This document shows positions 1-5,882 of a stretch of 5,882 bases of DNA, piece by piece. Each line of letters begins with the position of its first letter. Position 1 is the first letter of the stretch. The notes below the pieces were generated by a model that was not told the origin of the DNA, did not search any database, and saw only the letters and a program-made list of their open reading frames with translations. Origin of the DNA: Actinomycetota bacterium (GTDB lineage Bacteria > Actinomycetota > Acidimicrobiia > Acidimicrobiales > GCA-2861595); contig JADDQT010000133.1 in NCBI GenBank assembly GCA_016781225.1, forward strand, positions 1-5,882, written 5' to 3'. The position numbers were made by a program, and so were the translations under genes.

Positions 1-142
1 CACCTTCGCCGTGGCCAGCTCGGCGCAGGTCTTGGAGGTGGGCGAGGAATCGGTGACCGTGGCCGTGACTCCTGAGGAAGCGGCCCGGGTCGCCCTGGCC
101 CTTTCCCGGGGCACGGTCACCCTGGCCGCCACGGCTCCCTGA
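1..142 (+). CDS. CpaB/RcpC-like Flp pilus assembly protein, C-terminal fragment
   Basis: This is the 3' end of a gene entering from the left edge; codons start at base 2 and the stop is TGA at 140-142, giving 46 visible residues. The tail contains VTVAVTPEEAARVALALSRG followed by TVTLAATAP. The pattern of a beta strand, then TPEEA, an alanine/leucine helix, a glycine and a final TVTLA strand matches the C-terminal domain of CpaB/RcpC proteins, periplasmic or cell-wall-side factors of the Tad/Flp pilus secretion system. In that family the ending is often TLALR; here it is TLAATAP. The SAF domain and the N-terminal membrane anchor lie outside the window, so the assignment rests on this short tail only. 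The next gene begins 18 bases downstream in the same frame, so the two could be co-transcribed. An unrelated secreted beta-rich protein cannot be excluded. Confidence 0.55.
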   Translation, partial: TFAVASSAQVLEVGEESVTVAVTPEEAARVALALSRGTVTLAATAP

Positions 143-160
143 CCCCGAGCGTGTGCAAAC

Positions 161-577
161 TTGTCCCTCGTGCCGAGATTCCTACTGGTCGTCCTCATGG
201 GCGTCGGAGCCCTCGTGACGTCCTGGGGCCTGCTGGTGCTCCTCGCCCGCCGCCTTCCCCCCGGCGTGCTCAAGGACCTGGCCGGCTTCCTGCCCGCGTG
301 CCTCACGCTCGCCCGCCGCCTGCGCCGGGACCCCCGTGTGCCTCGACGGGCCCGGATCGCGGTCGTGGTCGCCGGGCTCTGGGTGGCCTCGCCGATCGAC
401 CTGGTCCCCGAGTTCCTCCCCGTCATCGGTCCCCTCGACGATGTGGTAGCCGTCGCGCTGCTGCTGCGCTACGCGGCCCGCCGAGTGCCGAGGGAGGTGC
501 TGTTCGAGGCCTGGCCCGCCGATCCTCGCATGCTCGAGCGCCTGCTCGGACCGCCACCGGCCCGGCTCCCGGGGTGA
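161..577 (+). CDS. DUF1232 (YkvA-like) membrane protein
   Basis: This is a 138-residue protein with one N-terminal hydrophobic segment at about residues 7-29, followed by a basic stretch (ARRLPPGVLKDL) and a DUF1232/YkvA domain at about residues 62-112. The domain signature is SPIDLVPEFLPVIGPLDD at residues 77-94, close to the family consensus SPIDLIPDFIPVLGxxDD, flanked by hydrophobic segments. Length is normal for actinobacterial members of this type. The biochemical role of DUF1232 proteins is not established. The start is TTG 161, because an in-frame stop lies at 140-142 and this start keeps the whole hydrophobic segment. ATG 197 (residue 13) is the alternative and would shorten that segment. 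Neither has a strong Shine-Dalgarno sequence. The stop codon overlaps the uppP start in a GTGA arrangement, so the two proteins are probably made together and may both sit in the membrane. Domain call is firm; the start is less so. Confidence 0.85.
   Translation: MSLVPRFLLVVLMGVGALVTSWGLLVLLARRLPPGVLKDLAGFLPACLTLARRLRRDPRVPRRARIAVVVAGLWVASPIDLVPEFLPVIGPLDDVVAVALLLRYAARRVPREVLFEAWPADPRMLERLLGPPPARLPG
574..577 (+). promoter_or_regulatory. GTGA stop/start overlap coupling the DUF1232 gene to uppP
   Basis: The bases GTGA contain the uppP start (GTG 574-576) and the DUF1232 stop (TGA 575-577). Such four-base overlaps normally allow terminating ribosomes to reinitiate and keep the two products in proportion. 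A purine-poor, GC-rich sequence precedes the start (CCGGCTCCCGG), with no obvious Shine-Dalgarno, which fits reliance on coupling. The overlap is seen directly; the coupling is inferred. Confidence 0.7.
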
Positions 578-1386
578 GCGCCCTCCAGGCCATCGTCCTC
601 GGAGTGGTACAGGGACTCACCGAGTTCCTCCCGATCTCCAGCACCGCTCACCTTCGCATCGTCCCCGACGCCCTGGGCTGGGACGATCCCGGAGCGGCCT
701 TCACCGCCGTCATCCAGCTCGGTACCGCCGCCGCCGTCGTGGTCCACTTCGCCCCCGACCTGGCCCGCATCCTCAGGGCGTGGTTCAAGGGCCTGCGCGA
801 TCCGGCCGTGCGCCGCACCCTCGACGCCCGCCTGGGCTGGTACATCGGACTCGGCACCATCCCCATCTCGCTGGCCGGGCTGGCGTTCCATGGGTCGATC
901 GAGACAGGCGCTCGCAACCGGGCGCTCATCGCCGTGGCCCTGATCGTGGGCGGTGGTGTGCTGTGGCTGGCCGAGCGCCGTGGCCGCCGGGTCCGATCCC
1001 TCGACAGCCTCCAGGCCCGGGACGGCCTGCTGGTCGGCCTGGCCCAGGCGGCCGCACTTGTCCCCGGGGTGTCGCGATCGGGTGCCACCATCTCGGCCGG
1101 GCTGTTCCTCGGGCTCGACCGGGTGGCGGCCGCCCGCTATTCCTTCCTGCTCTCGGTCCCCTCGGTCGTGCTCTCCGGCCTCTTCGAGATGGGCGACATC
1201 ACCGGTCCCGGAGGCGCCAGCGTGGGCGCCACGCTGGTCGCTACTGGGCTGGCCTCCGTGACCGGGTATGCCTCCATCTCCTTCCTCCTCCGGCTGCTGG
1301 CCACCAGCAGCACCCTGGTCTTCGTGGTCTACCGGATGGCGCTCGGCGCCCTCGTGCTCTCACTGCTGGCTGCTGGCGTTCTGTGA
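574..1386 (+). CDS. uppP: Undecaprenyl-diphosphate phosphatase UppP (BacA family)
   Basis: This integral membrane enzyme dephosphorylates undecaprenyl pyrophosphate to undecaprenyl phosphate, recycling the lipid carrier for peptidoglycan and other envelope polymers; overproduction of the family gives bacitracin resistance. From GTG 574 the protein is 270 residues, the usual family length. The first signature QGLTEFLPISSTAHL is at residues 13-27. It supplies the (E/Q)xxxE pair as Q13 and E17 and the conserved His as H26. The second signature PGVSRSGATIS is at residues 164-174, with the conserved Arg as R168. Hydrophobic segments suited to the multi-helix fold lie at about 42-60, 89-105, 115-133, 150-165, 187-206, 215-238 and 244-270. 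GTG 574 is chosen because it begins directly before the conserved N-terminus and overlaps the preceding stop. The frame stays open upstream to 151, but that extension is Arg/Pro/Gly-rich and overlaps the DUF1232 gene, so it is not coding. Confidence 0.96.
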   Translation: MSALQAIVLGVVQGLTEFLPISSTAHLRIVPDALGWDDPGAAFTAVIQLGTAAAVVVHFAPDLARILRAWFKGLRDPAVRRTLDARLGWYIGLGTIPISLAGLAFHGSIETGARNRALIAVALIVGGGVLWLAERRGRRVRSLDSLQARDGLLVGLAQAAALVPGVSRSGATISAGLFLGLDRVAAARYSFLLSVPSVVLSGLFEMGDITGPGGASVGATLVATGLASVTGYASISFLLRLLATSSTLVFVVYRMALGALVLSLLAAGVL

Positions 1387-1426
1387 GAATGGTCACCAGG
1401 CGGGGCGTCCGGATACCGTGCTTCGC

Positions 1427-1582
1427 ATGCGACGCCTGGCCTTCTGCCTCGTGACCTGTGCCGCCGTCCTCCTGGCCGCCTGCGGCGGCGGCAAGGAGCG
1501 CGACGACGGCGGCAGTGGTGGAGGCAGCGGGGATGTGAGTGGCACCCCTTCTTCGACATCGAGCTCGACACCTGGACGGTGA
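1427..1582 (+). CDS. Very short putative lipoprotein, possibly a truncated remnant
   Basis: From ATG 1427 this ORF gives 51 residues. They comprise a basic n-region (MRR), a hydrophobic core (LAFCLVTCAAVLL) and a lipobox LAAC with Cys19 as the expected lipidation site. A Gly/Asp/Ser-rich tail and a Ser/Thr-rich end finish it at TGA 1580. GTG 1418 would add three residues. The first 19 residues look like a genuine type II signal peptide, and a low-complexity GGG/DD/SGGG linker just after the Cys is usual in actinobacterial lipoproteins. What is missing is any folded domain. The other two frames just downstream carry more protein-like peptides, so the ORF may have lost a longer mature part by frameshift and truncation. 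It follows uppP after 40 bases, a gap too short to show a clear promoter. No ortholog is recognised. The signal peptide is convincing; the existence of a functional product is uncertain. Confidence 0.45.
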   Translation: MRRLAFCLVTCAAVLLAACGGGKERDDGGSGGGSGDVSGTPSSTSSSTPGR

Positions 1583-1605
1583 CGGTAAGGAAGTGATCGC
1601 CGTCA
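1580..1605. terminator. Inverted repeat between convergent genes, possible two-way terminator
   Basis: TGACGG at 1580-1585 is complementary to CCGTCA at 1600-1605, with one further G-T pair (1586/1599) and a loop of about 12 bases. The left arm begins with the TGA stop of the lipoprotein ORF. The right arm ends with the complement of the TGA stop of the minus-strand S9 peptidase, so the hairpin sits exactly where the two convergent transcripts meet. There is no T-tract on either side and the stem is short, so this is a weak terminator candidate. It is the only hairpin I noticed at this junction. Confidence 0.3.
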
Positions 1606-3426
1606 ACGCCTAGGGGCGAGGACCTCGTCGATGAAGTCCACCGCCCGGGGGTAGGCGTCCAGGCGGTTGGCCAGTCGGGCCAGGCCGTGACCCTCGTCGG
1701 GGTAGACGGCCAGCTCGCTCCTCACACCCTTGGCCCTGAGCACGGCGTGGATCTGCTCGGCCTCGCTGAGCGGCACACGGGGATCGTTGGCCCCGTGGAT
1801 GATGAAGAGCGGAGCGCCCATGTTCTCCACGTGGGTGATGGGTGACGCCTCTGTGAGCACGGCTCGATCGTGCTCGAGCCACCCGTATTCGCGCTCGCGG
1901 TAGGCCCGGCGCCAAGCCGACGTGTTCTCCAGGAAGGTGACCAGGCTGGAGATCCCCACGATGTCCACGCCGGCCGCCCACCGCTCCGGCTGTAACGCCA
2001 GGCCGGCCAGCACCATGTAGCCGCCGTAGGAACCGCCCCAGAGCACGGCCCGCTCGGCGTCGAAGCGCCTGTCGGCGGCCAACCAGTCGTGGAGAGCGGC
2101 GAGGTCGGCGACGGCGTCGAGACGCCGCTCCACGTCGTCGAGATGGTGGTAGCGCTTGCCGTAGCCCGTGGATCCTCGGACGTTGGGGGCAACAACGGCG
2201 TAGCCGCGGGCCACGAAGTACTGGACCAGGGGGTTGAACGTGGGCCGGTACTGCGATTCCGGACCGCCGTGGATCATGACGATCACGGGCCGCGGCGAGG
2301 ACGTCGCCGCCGGCGGGACGTACGCGAACACCGGCACCGCTTCCCCGTCTAAGGACGGGTAGCGGTGCAGCTCGGGTTCCACCATGTCCCCTGCGTCGAC
2401 TCGCCGAGGGCTTCGTGTGAGGCGCACGCGGGTGCCGCGGTCGAGGTCGTGAGCCCAGGCGTCGCCGGGCTCCGTGGCGGAGGTGAACGACGACACCAGG
2501 TGGCGGCCGTCAGCGGAGAAGCTGAACTCGGCGACTCCCCGGCCGGGCAGGTCCACCTCACCTTGGAAGGCCAGGGTCGTGGGGTCGTGGAGCCGGGCCC
2601 TGGTGTAGCCGTCCTCGTTCGTGGTGACGAGCAGGTGGGTGCCCGTCCAGTCGATCGAGGACGAGGCGCCCCATTCCGGTTCCAGCACATACTCGGACCT
2701 GCGCGTGGCCAGGTCGAAGCGGGCGATTGCGTGCCGGTCACGCCCCGTGTCGGTGCTCCAGAAGAACCCCGACGAGTCGGCCATCCAGGCCGGCCGGCCG
2801 AACGACGCCTCGTCGTCGTGGGGCGAGGCATGTACGACCTCACCCCCGGCGAGGTCCACGAGGTACACATCGTTGTCGCCGTTGCGCTCGCTGAGGCGGC
2901 TCACCGCCAGCCATCGTCCATCGGGCGAGAACCCGGCGGCCTCGCACCACCCGCCCCGGTCGAACACCCTACGGGGAGAAATCCCGGCCGACGTGTCGAG
3001 TGGCAGGACATGGACGTCGAAGTCCACGCCGTTGCGATCGTTCGAGGCGTAGGCCAGGAGGGAGCCGTCCCGTGCCACCCCACCCGGGCGGTGGATGCGC
3101 TCGAGCTGTCGCACCAGCGGCCGCAGCCCGGTGCCGTCGTCGGCAACCAAGTAGAGCTGGTGGTGCTCGTTGCCGCCGCTGTCCACGGTGAGGAGGATCT
3201 CGTCCGCGGTCGGCAGGTACCACCCGTTCACCGGCTCGTCGAGCTCGGTCACTGGTTCCAGCGGGCCCCCCGTTCGTGGTACCCGGTAGGCCTGGTAGGT
3301 GCCCGAGAGGTTGGAGAGCACCAGCACCTTGGAGGCGTCGGGCGAGAGGCTGGTGGGGAAGGCCGAGCGGATCTCGAGGTAGTCGCGCAGGTTGGGGAGG
3401 GAAGCTCCCGGTCGTCCTACGCTCAC
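1603..3426 (-). CDS. S9 family (prolyl oligopeptidase-like) serine peptidase
   Basis: This 607-residue protein resembles acylaminoacyl-peptidase/dipeptidyl-peptidase type S9 enzymes, which cleave short peptides behind a beta-propeller gate. Residues about 12-350 form the propeller, with repeated blade motifs such as TSLSPDASKVLVLS, GFSPDGRWLAVS and FSFSADGRHLVSS. The alpha/beta-hydrolase domain covers about 355-607. Its oxyanion-region motif is HGGPESQY (from H386) and its nucleophile elbow is GGSYGGY, with Ser466 as nucleophile. The acid is Asp548 in HGANDPRVP and the base is His580 in DEGHG, so the triad is intact. No signal peptide is visible, so it is probably cytosolic. GTG 3426 (GTGAGC) is the first usable start after an in-frame stop; the only upstream purine help is a TAGG made partly by the pmbA stop. 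It lies 10 bases after pmbA, implying co-transcription and perhaps trimming of peptides released by TldD/TldE. The exact cleavage preference cannot be read from sequence. Confidence 0.95.
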   Translation of the reverse strand: MSVGRPGASLPNLRDYLEIRSAFPTSLSPDASKVLVLSNLSGTYQAYRVPRTGGPLEPVTELDEPVNGWYLPTADEILLTVDSGGNEHHQLYLVADDGTGLRPLVRQLERIHRPGGVARDGSLLAYASNDRNGVDFDVHVLPLDTSAGISPRRVFDRGGWCEAAGFSPDGRWLAVSRLSERNGDNDVYLVDLAGGEVVHASPHDDEASFGRPAWMADSSGFFWSTDTGRDRHAIARFDLATRRSEYVLEPEWGASSSIDWTGTHLLVTTNEDGYTRARLHDPTTLAFQGEVDLPGRGVAEFSFSADGRHLVSSFTSATEPGDAWAHDLDRGTRVRLTRSPRRVDAGDMVEPELHRYPSLDGEAVPVFAYVPPAATSSPRPVIVMIHGGPESQYRPTFNPLVQYFVARGYAVVAPNVRGSTGYGKRYHHLDDVERRLDAVADLAALHDWLAADRRFDAERAVLWGGSYGGYMVLAGLALQPERWAAGVDIVGISSLVTFLENTSAWRRAYREREYGWLEHDRAVLTEASPITHVENMGAPLFIIHGANDPRVPLSEAEQIHAVLRAKGVRSELAVYPDEGHGLARLANRLDAYPRAVDFIDEVLAPRR

Positions 3427-3436
3427 CCGCAGAGGC

Positions 3437-4780
3437 CTACGCCCCGCCCATGCTCATCTCGGCGATGGCGATGGTGACGCCGGCGGCTGCCCCCGGCAGC
3501 CACTCGAGGTCGTTGCCCACGGCCACCACGTCCAACAGCATGCGTTGGATGGTGGAGGCGATGGTGATCTCGCGCACCGGCTCGGCCAGGGCGCCGTCTC
3601 GGATCATCAGTCCCTCGGCACCGACGGACAGGTCCCCGCTGATGGGATTGACGCCCGAATGGACGCCGCTCACCTCCTGCACCAGGAGCCCTTCGCCCAC
3701 CTCGGCCAGTATCTCCTCCTGGCTCATGGTGCCGGGCACGAGGGAGAGGGCGCGGCAGCCCACCCCGGGCGGCGACTTGAAGCCGCCACGGACAGCCGAC
3801 GCCGTCGACGGCACCCCGGCGCGCCGCCCGGCATAGGTGTTGTACAAGAAGCCCTGTAGCCGGCCCTCATTGACCAGAGCGTTGCGGCGGCAGGCCAGGC
3901 CCTCCGAGTCGTAGGAGGCTGCGCCGTAGGCGTCGGGATTGGTGGGGTCGTCCACCAGGGTGAGACTGGGAACGGCGACCTGCTCACCGACCCGGTTGGC
4001 GAACAGCGAGCGGCCTTTGAGCACGGCTTCGCCGGACAGCGTGCCCGACAGCACCCGCAGCAGCATGGTGGCGATGCGTGTGTCCAGAACCACGGGAAGG
4101 CGGGCCGAAGGCGGCTTCCTGGCGCCGAGGAGGCGGATGGCCCGCTCCACGGCGTCGCAGGCAGCCTCGTCGATGTCCAGATCGTCCGGGCTCCGCCCCA
4201 CGGAGTAGCCACCACCGGTCTGGGTCTCGTCGCCTTCGCCGGCCAGGGCGTACGCCGAGACGTAACACGAAGAGCGGCGGTGGCTGGCCGAGATGCCCGT
4301 GTTGGTCGCCACCGCCGCCTCCACCATGGCGTCGCCGTAGTCGGCGGAATGCACGGTGCGGATGCGTGCGTCGCCGGCCTTCACGCGCTTCTCGAGCTCC
4401 AGGGCCATCTCCACCTTGCGCTCGGCGGTGAGGTCGGCCAGCTCGGGCCGCCACAGGTCCAGCTCGGCCGGGGCCACCCCGTCGGGCGTTGCCAGGCCCA
4501 GATGCTCGTCCGGAGTGCCGAAGCCGGCGTTGTCCCGGGCCTCCTCCAGGGTCTCTGCCACCACGTCGTCGTCGAGGGAGCCTGCGTAGGCGAAGCCTTG
4601 GCGGTGGTCGACCACCACCCGGATGCCGACGCCCTCGGACGTGGCCGAGGACAGCGACTCGATTCCACCGTCGTATACGACGATCTCGGTGTCCCGTCCC
4701 CGAGCGACGTAGGCCTCGACCTCCTCACCGGACCGAGCCCGCTCGGCCACGCCAGAGGCAAGATCCAGCAGCTCGCTCAC
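3437..4780 (-). CDS. pmbA: TldE/PmbA, partner subunit of the TldD/TldE metalloprotease
   Basis: This 447-residue protein is the PmbA/TldE member of the TldD/PmbA family. The N-terminal domain (about 1-225) includes EAYVARGRDTEIVVYDGGIE at 22-41. The C-terminal domain starts near RLPVVLDTRIATMLL (228-242), where TldD carries its zinc site. Here there is no HExxxH, as expected for the non-catalytic partner. The hallmark SGVHSGVNPISGDLSVGAEG spans 371-390, followed by EPVREITIA. The protein ends in EMSMGGA, and its length is typical. In E. coli, TldD and TldE (PmbA) act together in microcin B17 maturation and CcdA antitoxin degradation, with TldE helping to form the substrate cavity. GTG 4780 is chosen from the GGGAAG Shine-Dalgarno six bases upstream and the fit of the N-terminus; no in-frame start lies between it and the tldD stop. 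The gene lies 52 bases after tldD and 10 before the S9 peptidase gene, in an apparent operon. Confidence 0.95.
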   Translation of the reverse strand: MSELLDLASGVAERARSGEEVEAYVARGRDTEIVVYDGGIESLSSATSEGVGIRVVVDHRQGFAYAGSLDDDVVAETLEEARDNAGFGTPDEHLGLATPDGVAPAELDLWRPELADLTAERKVEMALELEKRVKAGDARIRTVHSADYGDAMVEAAVATNTGISASHRRSSCYVSAYALAGEGDETQTGGGYSVGRSPDDLDIDEAACDAVERAIRLLGARKPPSARLPVVLDTRIATMLLRVLSGTLSGEAVLKGRSLFANRVGEQVAVPSLTLVDDPTNPDAYGAASYDSEGLACRRNALVNEGRLQGFLYNTYAGRRAGVPSTASAVRGGFKSPPGVGCRALSLVPGTMSQEEILAEVGEGLLVQEVSGVHSGVNPISGDLSVGAEGLMIRDGALAEPVREITIASTIQRMLLDVVAVGNDLEWLPGAAAGVTIAIAEMSMGGA

Positions 4781-4836
4781 TGTTCGCTTCCCGCGGCCGC
4801 CCCCGGCGCCGAAGGCGCTTCGACGGCTGCGATCAT
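4777..4836 (-). CDS. 19-codon mini-ORF bridging tldD and pmbA
   Basis: In the tldD-pmbA gap the minus strand reads ATG at 4836-4834, overlapping the tldD stop (ATGA). It stays open for 19 codons (MIAAVEAPSAPGAAAGSEQ) and stops with TGA at 4779-4777, overlapping the pmbA start (GTGA). Both junctions are therefore coupled-type overlaps, and its frame differs from both neighbours. The peptide is alanine-rich and low in complexity with no recognisable motif, so if it is translated the act of translation is likelier to matter than the product. It could carry ribosomes across the gap, disrupt the internal hairpin and deliver them to the pmbA start. In GC-rich DNA a 20-codon open frame is not rare, so chance is a serious alternative. 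Confidence 0.25.
   Translation of the reverse strand: MIAAVEAPSAPGAAAGSEQ
4787..4792 (-). promoter_or_regulatory. Shine-Dalgarno site of pmbA
   Basis: On the minus strand GGGAAG (4792 down to 4787) lies six bases before GTG 4780. It is among the clearest ribosome binding sites in the window and fixes the pmbA start. It sits inside the last codons of the 19-codon mini-ORF that ends on the pmbA start codon. Confidence 0.6.
4806..4818 (-). repeat. Small GC hairpin in the tldD-pmbA leader
   Basis: On the minus strand GCGCC and GGCGC flank a TTC loop (4818 down to 4806), forming five uninterrupted G-C pairs. It lies about 25 bases before the pmbA start, and no T-run follows, so it does not look like a terminator. 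It might reduce independent initiation at pmbA or slow transcript decay between the cistrons. In sequence of this GC content short perfect stems also occur by chance. Confidence 0.3.
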
Positions 4837-5882
4837 GCGGCGGTGCCCCCCACGGTGACGCCGGTTATGCGGAGGGTGGGCTGGCCCATGCCGACGGGCA
4901 CCGACTGGCCGGCCTTCCCGCACGTGCCACCGCCTTCGGCCATTGCGAAGTCGCTGGCCACGGCGTCGATGTTGGTGAGCACCTCGGGCCCGTTGCCGAT
5001 GAGGTTGGCGTCCCGCAGGGGCTCGGTGACCTCCCCGTCCTCGATGAGGTAGGCCTCGGTCATGCCGAAGACGAAGTCACCGGTGGCCGTGTTGACCTGA
5101 CCGCCTCCGAGGTGGGCCACGTACACCCCGTAGGGCGTCTGGCGCACCAGTTCCTCGGGGTCCTCCTCGCCGGCCAGCAGGTAGGTGTTGGTCATGCGGA
5201 CCATGGGCAGGTGGTGGTAGCTCTGGCGCCGGCCGTTGCCCGACGAGAGCCGGCCCGCCTTGCGGGACCGGAGCAGGTCCCACATGTAGTCGGTGAGCAC
5301 GCCCTTGTCGATGAGCACGTTGCGCTGCGCCGGGCGGCCCTCGTCGTCGATGGCGTAGGCGCCCCACTGACGGCCCATGGTGCCGTCGTCCACCAGGGTG
5401 ACCTGGGGGCCGGCAACGGCCTGGCCCACCCTGCCGTGGTACACGGAGGCCTTCTTCTCGATGGCGTCGGCCTCGAAGCCATGCCCGCACGCCTCGTGAA
5501 AGAGGACGGCACCCCGCCCGGCGCCTATGACCACCGGCAGCAGGCCGCTCGGAGCGGGGCGAGCCGCCAGCTTGGCGACGGCCCGCTCGGCGGACGTGCG
5601 AGCGACGGCCTCCACGTCGACGTCGTCGAACATCTCGAAGCCCATGGTTCTCCCGACGCCCTCGTAACCGGTCTGCATCCCGGTGTCGCCCTGGGCGACG
5701 GTGGAGACGCCGAAGCGGGTGCGGACCACGTCACCGGTGGTGAGAAGGCCGTCGGAGTTGGCCACCAGCGTGCGCCGACGGCTGTCGCCGTAGCCGGCGG
5801 ACACCTGGGTGACCGCGGCCCCGGCGCTGCGAGCGGCGTCGTCGGCCCGGGCCAGGAGCTCGACCTTGCGGTTCTTGTCCAC
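4833..5882 (-). CDS. tldD: TldD zinc metalloprotease subunit, N-terminus outside window
   Basis: The 349 visible residues (up to the right edge) form the middle and C-terminal part of TldD, the catalytic subunit of the TldD/TldE protease. Members are usually about 460-480 residues, so roughly 110-130 N-terminal residues lie beyond the window. The GTG at the edge is most likely an internal valine, not a start. The zinc motif HEACGH (HExxxH) is at visible residues 129-134, in LFHEACGHGFEAD, and follows GLLPVVIGAGRG. Other family blocks are VTLVDDGTMG (161-170), a SYHHLPMVRMTNTYL segment (221-235), GGGQVNTATGDFVFG (259-273) and the Cys-containing CGKAGQSVPVGMGQP (321-335) near the end. Nothing is truncated or frameshifted in the visible part. 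It heads the visible minus-strand operon with pmbA and the S9 peptidase; its promoter is outside. Known roles in other bacteria are degradation of unfolded peptides and maturation of modified peptides; the substrate here is unknown. Confidence 0.96.
   Translation of the reverse strand: MDKNRKVELLARADDAARSAGAAVTQVSAGYGDSRRRTLVANSDGLLTTGDVVRTRFGVSTVAQGDTGMQTGYEGVGRTMGFEMFDDVDVEAVARTSAERAVAKLAARPAPSGLLPVVIGAGRGAVLFHEACGHGFEADAIEKKASVYHGRVGQAVAGPQVTLVDDGTMGRQWGAYAIDDEGRPAQRNVLIDKGVLTDYMWDLLRSRKAGRLSSGNGRRQSYHHLPMVRMTNTYLLAGEEDPEELVRQTPYGVYVAHLGGGQVNTATGDFVFGMTEAYLIEDGEVTEPLRDANLIGNGPEVLTNIDAVASDFAMAEGGGTCGKAGQSVPVGMGQPTLRITGVTVGGTAA

Noticed and set aside
151..573. Open extension of the uppP frame upstream to GTG 151
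   Set aside because: The added residues are Arg/Pro/Gly-rich without structure, overlap the well-supported DUF1232 gene, and the conserved UppP N-terminus starts at 574.
780..1454. 224-codon plus-strand frame inside uppP running past its stop
   Set aside because: It is an Arg/Pro/Gly-rich shadow of uppP in another frame, with no domain or plausible start region.
1617..1627. Palindrome CGAGGACCTCG near the peptidase 3' end
   Set aside because: A one-base loop cannot fold as a hairpin, and the sequence is explained by the coding of the peptidase C-terminus.
2365..3477. 370-codon open frame on the plus strand opposite the S9 peptidase
   Set aside because: It is antisense to a gene with intact domains, and its translation has no recognisable motifs; long antisense frames are common at this GC content.
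4793..4800. GCGGCCGC palindrome in the tldD-pmbA gap
   Set aside because: An eight-base GC palindrome is expected by chance in this composition and has no partner sites suggesting an operator.
3276..4858. Several plus-strand frames opposite pmbA and tldD
   Set aside because: All lie antisense to well-conserved TldD/PmbA family sequence and are low-complexity Arg/Pro/Ser/Gly-rich translations.
5880..5882. GTG at the right edge as the tldD start codon
   Set aside because: The visible protein is over 100 residues shorter than the family and lacks its N-terminal part, so this is probably an internal valine codon.

Overview
The window is GC-rich (codons mostly end in G or C), protein-dense and uses GTG/TTG starts freely. 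Together with the protein types this points to a chromosomal segment of a high-GC actinobacterium, possibly from the Acidimicrobiia. That placement is an inference from composition and gene style; no rRNA or other taxonomic marker is present.

The layout is two convergent gene blocks. The plus-strand block (1-1582) holds the C-terminal tail of a CpaB/RcpC-like pilus assembly protein, then a small membrane protein with a YkvA-type DUF1232 domain (161-577). That gene overlaps uppP (574-1386), an undecaprenyl-diphosphate phosphatase, by four bases. A very short lipoprotein-like ORF (1427-1582) follows. The minus-strand block (5882-1603) reads tldD (N-terminus outside the window), pmbA/tldE, and a cytosolic S9-family serine peptidase, closely spaced and probably co-transcribed. 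The blocks meet at about 1580-1605, where an inverted repeat spans both stop codons.

Functionally, the plus block concerns the envelope: UppP recycles the C55 lipid carrier used for peptidoglycan and other cell-surface polymers. The minus block is a proteolysis module. TldD and TldE form a heteromeric metalloprotease known to cleave unfolded or modified peptides, and the S9 peptidase could trim the resulting oligopeptides; that cooperation is inferred from gene order alone.

Most of the window is recognisable core-type sequence, and no clearly new system is visible. The points worth a second look are a 19-codon mini-ORF bridging tldD and pmbA with overlaps at both ends, the tight coupling of a DUF1232 gene to uppP, the suspiciously short lipoprotein ORF with coding-like peptides in the other two frames just beyond it, and the stop-codon inverted repeat between the convergent operons. 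No tRNA, rRNA, CRISPR array, transposase or integrase is seen, and there is no gene-free stretch longer than about 220 bases.
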